64,000 bases of DNA from positions 220,703 to 284,702 of the forward strand of contig CAWEYO010000014.1 of NCBI GenBank assembly GCA_963813315.1, given 5' to 3'. Positions 54,775 through 64,000 of the stretch are shown piece after piece. The position numbers and the translations under genes were made by a program. Below the pieces are notes generated by a model. It ran no database searches. It was not told the origin of the DNA and saw only the letters and a program-made list of their open reading frames with translations. The stretch is from CAWEYO01 sp963813315. Lineage in GTDB: Bacteria; Pseudomonadota; Alphaproteobacteria; Rhizobiales; Rhizobiaceae. The stretch's first letter is position 1. Every line of letters begins with the position of its first letter.

Positions 54775-55449
54775 CGCAACCGCAGGCGGCGTATCGGCAG
54801 GTTTGCTAGCTGGATCATCACCGGTCATCTCCCAAGCTCGAAGCTGGCGGGTTCCGGTTGGGGGTATGCGTTTTGAAGCGGAGAAGGATTGACCTACCGT
54901 GGCGGTTCGCCTAGGAGTTGAGTTATAGAGGCGACTGGTTTCAATCACGAGCAATTTCGGAAGTTTTCATGTGCCCGACGGCCGTCGCGCGGATACAGGT
55001 TCAAACTCGCGCCCGTACTCGCTATCTCATGCCAGAATTCAAAATTTGGCCGGGCACTCTGCCCCAACGACAGGTCTCGGCCAATTCGGACACGACAGAG
55101 GATAGGCGCTCACGGTCAGGTCCGGAGGCCTGGCCCCTGACGGGGCGCACAAATGCCGTCTACTCCGTGTGCCGTCTCGATCGCGGGAGAGCGATGAAGC
55201 GGGCCGCGACCATTCTGCCCCTCGCCGGACTGCTGATGTTGGCTGACATGGATCCCGCCCCGGCCGAAAACCGGCGCTTCGGGATGTGGGAGCTCGTTTG
55301 CCCTCCCGTGGCTGGGAGCCAGTCCGCGGCGCCTACCGGGACAAGCGGCCGCTGGCGAAGCGGATGTGGGCAACGGTGATGGAGACGCTCGCCGAAATCG
55401 GGGCGTTGCGGAAGGCGGGATGAGAGACAGGAGGAAATGAGATGAGCTC
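54775..55449. other. Mostly non-coding stretch with short coding remnants
   Basis: No clear gene. A frame from ATG 55194 begins with a signal-peptide-like MKRAATILPLAGLLMLADMD but soon loses coding character. A different frame ending at 55423 reads WEPVRGAYRDKRPLAKRMWA, then TVMETLAEIGALRKAG and a stop, which looks like the true end of a small protein. These may be two parts of degraded genes. Confidence 0.35.
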
Positions 55450-55818
55450 ATGGAACAATTCATCAGCAAGAATGCGCCGCCTCCCGTCACTGCACCGGCT
55501 GTGCCTCGCCGGCGAGCCAAGCGAGCCGAGCGTTGGATAGGTATCCCGTTCGAATTCGTTGCCGACGTGTGTCAATTGACCGAAGGCCGCGCAGCTCTGG
55601 TGGTAGCGTTGCACATCTACCGGCGCACTACGGTCTGCGACAACTACACCGTGACGTTACCGTCTGGCGAACTCGCCGAGTTGGGGATCGTTCGACAGGA
55701 CAAACAACGAGCCTTGATCCAATTACAGCGGGCGGGGCTGATTGACGTGAATACCAGCAACGGGCAAACCGCCAGCATCACCTTACTATGGCGGGGCCGC
55801 GCTGATCAGTACCTCTGA
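55450..55818 (+). CDS. Small winged-helix protein
   Basis: A 122-residue protein with a basic N-terminus (VPRRRAKRAERWIG) and a helix-turn-helix-like core: LTEGRAALVVALHIYRRT, LPSGELAELGIVRQDKQRALIQL and a wing QRAGLIDVNTSNGQTASITLL. It resembles plasmid or integrative-element DNA-binding proteins, though I cannot name the family. Two tandem dyads start 8 bp after its stop and could be its own targets. Confidence 0.55.
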   Translation: MEQFISKNAPPPVTAPAVPRRRAKRAERWIGIPFEFVADVCQLTEGRAALVVALHIYRRTTVCDNYTVTLPSGELAELGIVRQDKQRALIQLQRAGLIDVNTSNGQTASITLLWRGRADQYL

Positions 55819-55825
55819 GGAGGGT

Positions 55826-55863
55826 GTCACCTCCAGGTGACGGTAGCGTCACCTCCACGTGAC
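55826..55863. promoter_or_regulatory. Tandem dyads GTCACCT-CC-AGGTGAC / GTCACCT-CC-ACGTGAC
   Basis: Two copies at 55826-55841 and 55848-55863, 22 bp apart (about two helical turns). The first is a perfect 7-bp dyad, the second has one mismatch. Spacing on one helix face suggests cooperative protein binding. Confidence 0.6.
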
Positions 55864-56168
55864 CCCGTCCCCTCTCTTACTCTTTAGTAAAAATATAAGC
55901 TGGAACCAAGTCGAAGCATGCCTGTCGATTTCGGCATGGATGGCACCTACATCAGATCAAGTCGCGGTCGATCACCAGCCTTGTCCCCTCGCGGCCGAAG
56001 CTCGTCCAGATCGGCCGCGCCCACCGACGCGCGCTTCGTGAGCGGTTCGCGCTGAGGGCTTGTACTCTTCCCGCCATGAGTAGCGCGGCGCTCGAGGCCG
56101 CTTCCAACAAGCTGTCGTCAGAGATGCCAAGCGAAGTCAGGACACGGAGGATTTTTGTCACGGCGATG
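55864..56168. other. Gap between dyads and LysR 3' end
   Basis: About 300 bases with no gene I can support. A minus-strand frame from GTG 56161 (VLTSLGISDDSLLEAASSAA) has some coding look but no recognised homology. Confidence 0.3.
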
Positions 56169-57196
56169 TCACCGGGAGCACAAAGTTGGGTTGCGGCTTC
56201 GCCCCGTCACCTTCCGTCGCGCGGACATGAACAAGTCGCCGCTTTCGTGGCGGCCTGGGGCGGCTTGCTCCGCTCCTGCGAGCAGGTCGAAGAGCCAGGT
56301 CAGGCCCGCATCCATCATCGCGGCTTTCGCAACGACGGCGTTAAGCCGAAAGACGGGCAGCGGCAGCGGAGCTTCCACACCCAAAACTCCAAAACGCGCC
56401 CCGTGCATTGCGACGAACCGTCTCGGCAAGGCGGAAATGAGGTCGGTCTCGGCAATGACTGCGAGAGCGAACAAGAAGTTCGGAACGGTCAGCGCAATCC
56501 GCCGCGAATAACCTCGCCCGTCAGAGCCTCGTCGACGAAGCCATGGCGATCGCCAGTAAACGAGACCACCAGATGCTGCATCTCGCAATATCGTTCCAGG
56601 GTCGGGTTGTCGGCGAACGGATGTCTGGCGCGCACGGCGATGACGAAGTCCTCCTCGTAGAGCGTGCGCGCATGGAAGCGCGCCGGAATGTGATCAGAAG
56701 GAATGATCGCGATGTCCATCGCTTGCGCTTCCAGATCGGAGAAGGCGTTGCGCCACGCACGCTCGGGAGACGGCTCTCCCGGCGTGGGAAGCAACTGACG
56801 CATGCCGATGTCGATGCCGGGCGCAGCCTGTCGCAGCCCAGCAAGAAGCGGTGGCAGGAAAACCGCCGAGGCGCCGTCAGGCGCGCCAAGAGTGAACCGG
56901 CGCGTGGATCTCGTCGGATCGAACGGCTCGGCGGTCGAGATGACGCTCCTCACCTGCGCCAGGATATCCGCGATCGGCGCAGCCAGTTCCGTCGCGCGCG
57001 CGGTTGGCACGACGCCTTTGGGGGTCCTTAGAAACAGCGGATCGTTGAGGAGACGGCGCAGCCGCCCGAGCCCATGGCTGACCGCCGAGGGCGTCAGATT
57101 AAGCCGCTCCGCGGCCCGGCCGACATGACGCTCCTCCCGCACAACCTCGAAGAGGACGAGAAGGTTAAGATCGGTTCGTGAAAGGTCATTCAGCAT
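56169..57196 (-). pseudogene. LysR-family regulator, frameshifted near its 3' end
   Basis: The N-terminus is a LysR helix-turn-helix (DLNLLVLFEVVREERHVGRA, LTPSAVSHGLGRLR) followed by the effector domain up to HGFVDEALTGE. The frame then closes at IRGGLR, while the next frame carries the missing end: YSRRIALTVPNFLFALAVIA, ETDLISALPRRF, MMDAGLTWLFDLLAG. Adding one base to the CCC run at 56517-56519 (plus strand) joins them to ~330 residues, normal length. It is divergent from the SnoaL-like gene, which it may control. Confidence 0.8.
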
Positions 57197-57421
57197 ATCA
57201 ATGAAATCATATCACTGGATTCAATATAACTTAAGTGCGATCTCATGCCTCGGTGAAGCAGCGCGCCAGCGGGCTTGCATCGTTGGCAGGACAGGAGCGA
57301 CCCCGCATGTCAGCCTACACGACGCTCGCTCGTCGCCTCAACGGTGGCAGGCCCTACACTGGCCACCGCCGTCCACGAACGCTTCAGGCGAGCTCTTGGA
57401 GGCTCCGTCCCCAACGGGGCC

Positions 57422-57852
57422 GTGGCCGAACTCATCCGGCGATCCGCGCAAGCCAACCGGCGCTCATGCGCGGCGACACAGATAGGTATCGCGCATTGGT
57501 CCAGCACGCGGACGATTTCACGCTGATGTCTCCATTCGGCGGGACGCCCACGCGCGGCGCGGACCTGACGGACGAGCGCTGGGAGGCGATTGGGCGGTTC
57601 TTCGGGAACGGCACGTTTGAGCAGGAAGTGGTCCAATCATACGGCTCGGCCAACATGGTGGTTCTTGCGATCATCGAACGGTGCCATGTCGAGGTGGGCG
57701 GTCTGCCGGCCCAGGAATGGCCGCTGCGCGTCACTCTGGTCTATCGCCGCGAAGGGAGCGATTGGCGGCTGGCACATCGGCACGCCGACCCTCTCGTTAA
57801 GGGCGTCAGCCTGGAACAGGCGGCCGCGCTTGCCCGGGGCGCGAGGCAGTAG
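57422..57852 (+). pseudogene. SnoaL/NTF2-like protein gene with a frameshift
   Basis: AVAELIRRSAQANR in one frame is continued in another by ALMRGDTDRYRALVQHADDF, TLMSPFGGTPTRG and LVYRREGSDWRLAHRHADPL, a SnoaL/DUF4440-like fold. One extra G at GG 57459-57460 would join them. The native start is upstream and not fixed; an internal ATG at 57466 would give 128 residues. Family members are small cone-shaped barrels of diverse or unknown function. It is divergent from the LysR gene. Confidence 0.65.
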
Positions 57853-58019
57853 CCAGGCTCCAATCTCCGACGCGCATTCAGGCATGCATCCGGCTAGCGC
57901 TTTTAGGGCCGTAGTTCCCGGTTTCATGTCGCGAGGCGATGAGGTCATGTCACGCGGTCCCGATCGACACCTTTCGGGAGCGTGGCGGGCGACCTATCTA
58001 TGGCTCAAGGAGACAGATC

Positions 58020-58559
58020 ATGACGACTTCAAGTGAACGCGCAGTCTTGGCCGGCGGCTGTTTCTGGGGCATGCAGGATTTGATACGCCGCTATCCGGGC
58101 GTGATATCGACTCGGGTCGGCTATACAGGCGGGGAAGTGCCGAATGCCACCTATCGTAATCACGGAACCCACGCCGAAGCCATCGAGATCATCTTCGATC
58201 CAATGACGATCAGCTATCGGACAATCCTCGAACGCTTCTTCCAGATCCACGACCCGAGCACGAAGAATCGTCAAGGCAATGACGTTGGGATGAGCTATCG
58301 ATCCGCAATCTTTTACACTAGTGACGAACAGAGACGGATCGCAGAGGACACCATCGCCGACGTCGATGCCTCGGGGCTATGGCCCGGCAAGGTGGTGACC
58401 GAAGTTGCGCCGGCCAGCGAGTTTTGGGAGGCGGAGCCCGAGCATCAGGACTATTTGGAGCACTACCCGAACGGCTATACCTGCCATTTCGTCCGACCGG
58501 ATTGGAAACTCCCGGTCAGATCAAAGACTGCGCCGGTGCAAGCAAGCGCGACGGGGTGA
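58020..58559 (+). CDS. msrA: Peptide methionine (S)-S-oxide reductase MsrA
   Basis: A 179-residue enzyme repairing oxidised methionine. Catalytic Cys14 in AGGCFWGMQD, then GYTGGEVPNATYRNHGTHAEA and the FFQIHDPSTKNRQGNDVGMSYRSAIF block. EHQDYLEHYPNGYTCHFVRP closes the fold. The resolving cysteine found at the C-terminus of some MsrA types is not obvious. AAGGAGACAGATC precedes ATG 58020. Confidence 0.94.
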   Translation: MTTSSERAVLAGGCFWGMQDLIRRYPGVISTRVGYTGGEVPNATYRNHGTHAEAIEIIFDPMTISYRTILERFFQIHDPSTKNRQGNDVGMSYRSAIFYTSDEQRRIAEDTIADVDASGLWPGKVVTEVAPASEFWEAEPEHQDYLEHYPNGYTCHFVRPDWKLPVRSKTAPVQASATG

Positions 58560-58753
58560 AGCAGTTAACAATCTCTTCGGCATCGATCTCAACCTGGCAA
58601 CCGAGAGTGCAGCCTGGCTATCCGCCGGCGCTCCCGCAAACCCAGCGGAGCCACAGCCAAACGTGGATCTCGAGATGGAAGACCACTTTCGCAGAGGTCG
58701 GCAAGGCGTGAATGTCGGACCGAAATCAACTTGGAAGCAGGTTCGCCGACAAT

Positions 58754-61700
58754 CTATTCAGCGGCCTCCGCGGACTGCACTGGGATGTAATTCAGGATCG
58801 GCCCAAGCCAGCGCTCGACCTCCGCAACTGGCATGTCTTTGCGTCGTGCATAGTCCTCCACCTGATCGCGCTCGACCTTGGCCACCCCGAAATAGTAGCT
58901 TTCGGGATGAGACAGATAGAGCCCGGAGACCGACGAGCCCGGCCACATGGCGTAGCTCTCGGTCAAAGCGACGCCTGCCGCCTTCTCCGCGTCCAGCAGC
59001 CGGAACAGCGTCGCCTTTTCGGTATGGTCCGGCTGCGCTGGGTAGCCGGGCGCCGGGCGGATGCCACGATAGGGCTCGCCGACCAGATCGTCCGGCGCGA
59101 GATTTTCATCCGCCGCGTAACCCCAAAACTCCTTGCGCACGCGCTCGTGCAATCGCTCGGCGAAAGCCTCGGCAAACCGGTCCGCTAGCGCTTTCACCAG
59201 GATCGAGGAATAGTCGTCGTTGGCCCGCGCGAAGCGTTGAGCGATCGCCACTTCCTCAATGCCTGCGGTCACCACGAAGCCGCCGATATAGTCGGCTTTG
59301 CCACTTTCGAGTGGGGCGACGAAGTCGGAAAGCGCGACATTGGCTTTGCCATCGCGTTTGGTCAGCTGCTGGCGGAGCGTGAAGAAGGTCGCGAATTCCG
59401 TGGCCCTGCCCTCGTCGGTGAAAAGTCTGATGTCGTCGCCCGCCGCATTGGCCGGCCAGAAGGCGACCACGCCCCTTGGCGCGAACCATTTTTCGGCGAT
59501 GATCTTCTTCAGCATCGCCTGCGCGTCCTCGAACAGCTGTCGCGCGGCGGGTCCCTGGGCCTCGTCTTCGAGGATTTTCGGATAGCGGCCCTTCAGTTCC
59601 CATGTCTGGAAGAACGGCGTCCAGTCGATGTACCGGGCAAGTTCGGAAAGATCCCAGTTCTCGAAGATTTTCGTGCCGAGGAAGGACGGCTTCGGCGGCT
59701 CGTAGTTCGCCCAGTCGATCTTGTGCGCGTTGGCCCGCGCCTTGGCCAGCGGCAGCCGCTGCTTGTCCGCTTCCGCGCGGGCGTGCGCGTCGGCGACCTT
59801 CCGGTATTCGGCCCGTACCGTCTCGACATAATCGCCCTTGGCTTCGGGCGACAGCAGGTTTGACACGACGCCGACCGCGCGGCTGGCATCGTTCACGTAG
59901 ACCGTCTGGCCTTTGCCGTAGCACGGATGGATCTTCACCGCCGTATGCACGCGGCTGGTCGTGGCGCCGCCGATCAGCAACGGGATATCAAACCCCTCGC
60001 GCTCCATTTCGGCGGCGACATGCGCCATTTCGTCCAGCGATGGCGTGATCAGGCCGGACAGGCCGATGATATCGACGTTCCGCTCCCTTGCAGTCTGCAG
60101 GATCTTGGCCGCCGGCACCATGACGCCGAGGTCGATGATTTCGTAATTGTTGCAGGCGAGCACGACACCGACGATGTTCTTGCCGATGTCGTGGACATCG
60201 CCCTTGACCGTCGCCATCAGGATCTTGCCGGCAGTCTGCCGCTCGCCAATGTCGATGCCGTTGGCGGCGTTCGCCAGTTTCTCGGCCTCCATATGCGGCA
60301 ATAGCCCGGCCACCGCCTGCTTCATGACGCGCGCCGACTTCACCACTTGCGGCAGGAACATTTTTCCGGCCCCGAACAGGTCGCCGACGACATTCATGCC
60401 GGCCATCAGCGGGCCTTCGATGACGTGCAGCGGGCGGGCGGCGGCAAGCCGCGCCTCGTCGGTGTCAGCGTCGATGAATTCGGTGATGCCGTTGACCAGC
60501 GCGTGGGAAATGCGCTCCTCCACCGGCCAGTCGCGCCATTTGAGGTCGCGTTCCCTTGCCTCCTTGCCCGCTGAGCCCTTGAAGCGTTCTGCAAGCTCCA
60601 GCATGCGCTCGGTGGCCGTGCCGCCGCCCTTCGGCGCTCGGTTGTTGACGACATCCTCGCAGGCCTCGCGCAGTTCCGGATCGATGGATTCGTAGACCGC
60701 GAGTTGGCCGGCATTGACGATGCCCATATCCATGCCGGCTTGGATGGCATGATAGAGGAACACGGCGTGCATGGCCTGGCGCACAGGCTCGTTGCCGCGA
60801 AACGAAAAGGACAGGTTCGAGACGCCGCCCGATATATGGACATGCGGCAGGGTTTGGGTGATTTCTCGTGCGGCCTCGATGAAATCGACGCCGTAGTTGT
60901 TGTGCTCGTCGATGCCGGTGGCGATGGCGAAGATGTTCGGGTCGAAGACGATGTCTTCCGGCGGGAAGCCGGCCTGTTCCGTCAGGAGCTTGTAGGCGCG
61001 GGTGCAGATAGCGACCTTGCGTGCCCTGGTGTCGGCCTGCCCGTCTTCGTCGAAGGCCATGACCACAACAGCCGCGCCATAGGCGCGAACGAGCTTCGCA
61101 TGGTGCAGGAAAGCCTCCTCGCCTTCCTTCATCGAGATCGAATTGACCAGCGGCTTGCCCTGAACGCATTTCAGGCCGGCTTCAATAATCTCCCATTTCG
61201 AACTGTCGATCATCACCGGCACGCGGGCGATGTCCGGCTCGGCGGCGATCAGGTTGAGGTAGTCGACCATCGCCTTCTTCGAAATCGATCAGCCCCTCGT
61301 CCATGTTGACGTCGATGATCTGGGCGCCATTCGCCACCTGGTCGCGCGCGACGTCGAGCGCGGCGGCATGGTCTCCTGCCGTAATCAGCTTGCGGAACTT
61401 CGCCGAACCGGTGACGTTGGTGCGCTCGCCGACATTGACGAAGGGGATTTCTTTAGTGAGCGTGAAAGGCTCGAGACCGGAGAGCTTCATCTGCGGCGTC
61501 TGTTCGGGTATGGCGCGCGGCGCATATTTTTTCACTGCTTCCGCGATCGCGCGAATGTGCTCCGGCGTCGAGCCGCAGCAACCCCCGACGATATTGACCA
61601 GCCCCTCGCGCGCAAACCCCTCGATCTGGGCGGCCATGAATTCCGGGCTCTCGTCATACCGGCCGAATTCATTGGGCAGGCCGGCGTTTGGATAGGCGCA

Positions 61701-62561
61701 GACGAATGTGTTGGCGACGCTGGAGATCTCCGCCAGATGCGCGCGCATGGCGTTCGCGCCGAGCGCGCAGTTCAGTCCGATCGTGAACGGATCGGCATGG
61801 CGCACCGAGTGCCAGAACGCGGTCGGCGTCTGGCCGGAAAGCGTCCGGCCGGAGAGATCCGTGATCGTGCCGGAAATCATGATCGGCAGACGCACACCCT
61901 TCTCGATGAAAATCTCGTTGCAGGCGAAGATCGCCGCCTTGGCGTTCAGCGTGTCGAAGATCGTCTCGATCAGGATGATGTCGGCGCCGCCGTCGATCAG
62001 CCCGCGCAGCTGTTCGCCGTAAGCGGTCCGGAGGTCGTCGAAGCTGACGGCGCGGTAGCCCGGATTGTTGACGTCCGGCGACATGGACGCGGTGCGGTTG
62101 GTCGGCCCGAGCGCGCCGGCGACGAAGCGGCGCTTGCCGTCTTCCCGCTCAGCGCGGATCGCGGCACGGCGCACCAGCCGCGCGCCGTCGCGGTTGAGAT
62201 CGTAGATCACGCCCTCCATTCCGTAGTCGGCCTGCGCGATGGAGGTGGAGGAAAACGTGTTGGTTTCCAGAATGTCGGCGCCGGCGATGGCGTATTGATA
62301 GTGGATTTCCTCGATCGCCGCCGGCTGGCTTAGAATCAGCAGATCGTTGTTGCCCTGCTGGTGGCACGCGCAGCCGCCGAACCTGTCACCGCGAAAGTGG
62401 TTCTCGTTGAATCCGAGGCCCTGGATCTGCGTGCCCATGGCGCCGTCGAGAACGAGGATGCGCTCGCGTGCGGCAGCCTGCAACGCCTCACTGATTTCTG
62501 TGCCGTCCGATTTGGGCGCGGTCGGACCAAAGAGGTCATTCAATGACGTTGCTTGCGACAT
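58754..62561 (-). pseudogene. metH: Cobalamin-dependent methionine synthase, frameshifted
   Basis: Methylates homocysteine using methyltetrahydrofolate and cobalamin. All four modules are recognisable: homocysteine domain (LVLDGAMGTQIQ, zinc Cys in GLNCALGA and GGCCGSTPEHI), folate domain (ERTNVTGSAKF), B12 domain (DVHDIGKNIVGVVL) and activation domain (RPAPGYPAQPDHTEK). The frame breaks after QIIDVNMDEGLID and resumes at MVDYLNLIAAEPDIARVPVM; deleting one A of AAA 61282-61284 restores LIDSKKAMVDYL exactly, giving ~1268 residues. Because this is a central gene, a sequence error is more likely than true loss. A palindromic operator lies upstream. Confidence 0.93.
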
Positions 62562-62591
62562 TGGCCGTTCTCAGTGCGACTAGGCAGAATC

Positions 62592-62611
62592 ACATAAAGA
62601 CATCTTTATGT
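62592..62611. promoter_or_regulatory. Palindrome upstream of metH, SahR/ArsR-type operator candidate
   Basis: ACATAAAGA (62592-62600) and TCTTTATGT (62603-62611) form a 9-bp dyad with a 2-base centre, 31 bp upstream of the metH start. ArsR-family regulators of the SAM cycle (SahR/SamR) bind similar A/T-rich dyads with an AAAGA-TCTTT core in proteobacteria; the assignment here is by analogy. Confidence 0.55.
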
Positions 62612-62794
62612 CAATATACGATTGTTTCTTCCGCGAACACCTAGGAGCGACAACCGTTATCGCAGCTGACGCCACGGAATACACGGATTTTGGGTTCGAG
62701 CCGATCAGCCCGCAGCGAGCGCGAAGACGTGACCGCGGCCATGCGGGAGCGCATTGTGAGACCAGCACAAACTGTCGCCTGAGAGCTGAGGCGC

Positions 62795-63121
62795 TCATTG
62801 CCTGTCGATTCCGGCGTTGGCAAGAGTCGGCTTGCCATCGGGGTCTCGATACCCAGGAGAGGTGGGCGGGCCGTCATTGCCGTCACTGGGCAAATGTCGG
62901 GCGACTATCCTGTCCCGCGGCGGCAAGCTTGCTGCGTTGTCAGCCTTGAGGTTTGCAGGGCAGTCCTTCGTCCCCTTCTCGTATAAGACACTCGTATTCG
63001 TCGAAGAGCCGTTCGGTTTCATGACTGCCCGTACTGCGCCGCGCGCGGAAAGAGCGAGCAGGGCAAGAATCAGCACCACAGCTTTCACGACCGTCGCTGC
63101 CGGGTTCGGCCTCGAGATCAT
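62795..63121 (-). CDS. Small membrane-anchored or exported protein
   Basis: A 108-residue protein with one N-terminal hydrophobic segment (VVKAVVLILALLALSARGAV) and a polar tail with one cysteine. Its ATG shares one base with the frame-corrected stop of the upstream cupin gene, which supports a coupled pair. No family recognised. Confidence 0.45.
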   Translation of the reverse strand: MISRPNPAATVVKAVVLILALLALSARGAVRAVMKPNGSSTNTSVLYEKGTKDCPANLKADNAASLPPRDRIVARHLPSDGNDGPPTSPGYRDPDGKPTLANAGIDRQ

Positions 63122-63407
63122 CAGTCCGCCGGCACGCTGCCCGTACCGATGTTCTTGAAAGTGTGGACCTGATGGCGGGTTGCAATGCGATGCCGCCCGG
63201 GCCGACGTCGAGCACCTCGTCACCCCGCCAGATCCGAAAGGTCCATTCGATCACGTAGGAGATCTCGTCCTCCCTGCCATGGCGGTGAAACGGTGCGGCC
63301 ACGGCTGGCGGCACGATCTCCTCGATGACGGCCACGTCGACAAGCACTCCGGCCGGATCGCGGCGGATGATCACTGTTTCGCCAAATACCTCGAGCGTGC
63401 GGTCCAC
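63121..63407 (-). pseudogene. Cupin-domain protein gene with a frameshift
   Basis: The cupin core is clear: PPAVAAPFHRHGREDEISYVIEW holds the metal-binding His-x-His and Glu of motif 1; motif 2 is GPGGIAL in one frame and RHQVHTFKNIGTG in another. Adding one base to the GGG run at 63177-63179 (plus strand) gives a ~95-residue protein ending one base into the next gene. Start is GTG 63407. Single-domain cupins of this size bind metal; reaction unknown. Confidence 0.65.
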
Positions 63408-63680
63408 ATGGAGCGCCCCGGTGCATTCCTCCCGGTTCCACCGTCCGCTCCTCCTCAGGCTTGCTCGGTACGGTAATCCTGCGGAAGAGGCACGCCCACC
63501 CGTCTGGCCGTCAGATCGTCCCTACAGGCCGCCCGGCGGCCGATTCGGCGACGCATCACGGGTTGTTTCGCTTGGTCTAAATCTTGCCGTTTAAAACGCC
63601 TGCGCCATCTGTATGGGAATGGACTTTCGCAGCGCGCTCGATAAATCGGTGTCTGGGCCGGCCGGTGGCTCGATTAAGCG

Positions 63681-63878
63681 ATGGTGATGGCGCGCGAGCA
63701 AGGCAGCAGAACCTGGGAGTTGCGCGCCGCCATCGACCTCGCACGTCTCTGGCAAACATCGGAGCGCATTGAAGAAGCCCGCGTCCCTCTTCAACCGATC
63801 CATGACGGCATCGACGAGGGCGATTGCGTCGAGGACCGAGCAACCGCGCGTGCAATCCTCGCAGACATCTCCAAATGA
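63681..63878 (+). pseudogene. C-terminal fragment of a TPR/cyclase-type regulatory protein
   Basis: Sixty-five residues with the typical C-terminal TPR end of rhizobial cyclase/ATPase regulators: WELRAAIDLARLWQTSERIE, EARVPLQPIHDGI and a final helix. A TAA lies two codons upstream and no N-terminal part is present. It is a remnant, perhaps of a protein like the BTAD/AAA/TPR gene at 19-23.7 kb. Confidence 0.5.
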
Positions 63879-64000
63879 GGACGAACGGATCAAAAAGTCT
63901 GTATTGGTTTGCAATGTCTCTTGTTGGCGTAACCACGACCAATAGCTTCGCGCTGCCGATGTCCGCTTTCGAGTAACAGCGAAATTGCTTCGAGTGACCA

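Noticed and set aside
55952..56161. Small minus-strand gene after LysR
   Set aside because: GTG start without a ribosome site and no recognised family; coding look is weak, so it is noted only within the gap.
62562..62794. Cobalamin or SAH riboswitch upstream of metH
   Set aside because: No B12-box or SAH-riboswitch core was recognisable; only the short palindromic operator candidate could be supported.
1..64000. CRISPR arrays, tRNA or rRNA genes
   Set aside because: No regularly spaced repeats, cloverleaf pattern with a TTCRA arm, or rRNA-like stretch was seen on reading both strands; a dedicated covariance search was not possible.

Overview
The window looks like chromosomal DNA of an alphaproteobacterium of the Hyphomicrobiales (Rhizobiales), probably near Mesorhizobium/Phyllobacteriaceae. 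This rests on an ExoY-type exopolysaccharide starter transferase, a LexA gene with the alphaproteobacterial GTTC-N7-GTTC SOS box, RIME-like palindromic intergenic repeats and a rhizobial style of ABC transporters and inositol catabolism. I saw no rRNA, tRNA, CRISPR array or intact insertion sequence.

Region 1 (1-12.4 kb) is an exopolysaccharide/exosortase locus: a Wzx-type flippase, a tandem-duplicated cysteine-rich protein, a glycosyltransferase-like protein, ExoY, a Wzz/GumC copolymerase, a BY-type tyrosine kinase, an exosortase-system ATPase, a 72-residue predicted exosortase substrate, the exosortase itself, a small exported protein and a VanZ-LamG protein. Region 2 (12.5-18.8 kb, minus strand) is a peptide/opine-type ABC transporter operon with an acetamidase/formamidase gene inside it. 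Region 3 (19.0-27.4 kb, minus strand) is a redox cluster (OsmC, two flavoproteins, a frameshifted MaoC hydratase) ending in a 1565-residue BTAD/alpha-beta hydrolase/degenerate cyclase/AAA/TPR protein; I regard this as the best candidate for an undescribed system.

Region 4 (27.6-35.7 kb) is a branched-chain-amino-acid-type ABC transporter with two aldo/keto reductases, one fused to a RidA domain, plus a TIGR04076-type protein. Region 5 (36.4-53.5 kb) is an inositol island: a LacI-type regulator, a sugar ABC transporter, iolH, iolG, iolI, iolC (with a DUF2090 extension), iolD, iolE and iolA, then a second set made of an IolE-like protein between two Gfo/Idh/MocA dehydrogenases. No iolB is visible. 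Region 6 (53.5-64 kb) holds lexA, a small winged-helix gene, a LysR regulator, a SnoaL-like gene, msrA, metH, a cupin with a coupled membrane gene, and gene fragments.

Seven genes (MaoC, AKR-RidA, LacI, LysR, SnoaL-like, MetH, cupin) are each interrupted by a single frame change at a short homopolymer. The clean continuation in the neighbouring frame, and the presence of metH among them, suggest sequence or assembly indels rather than decay, but this cannot be decided from the sequence alone. Several true-looking fragments (a dioxygenase N-terminus, an autotransporter C-terminus, a TPR/cyclase C-terminus) mark region borders.
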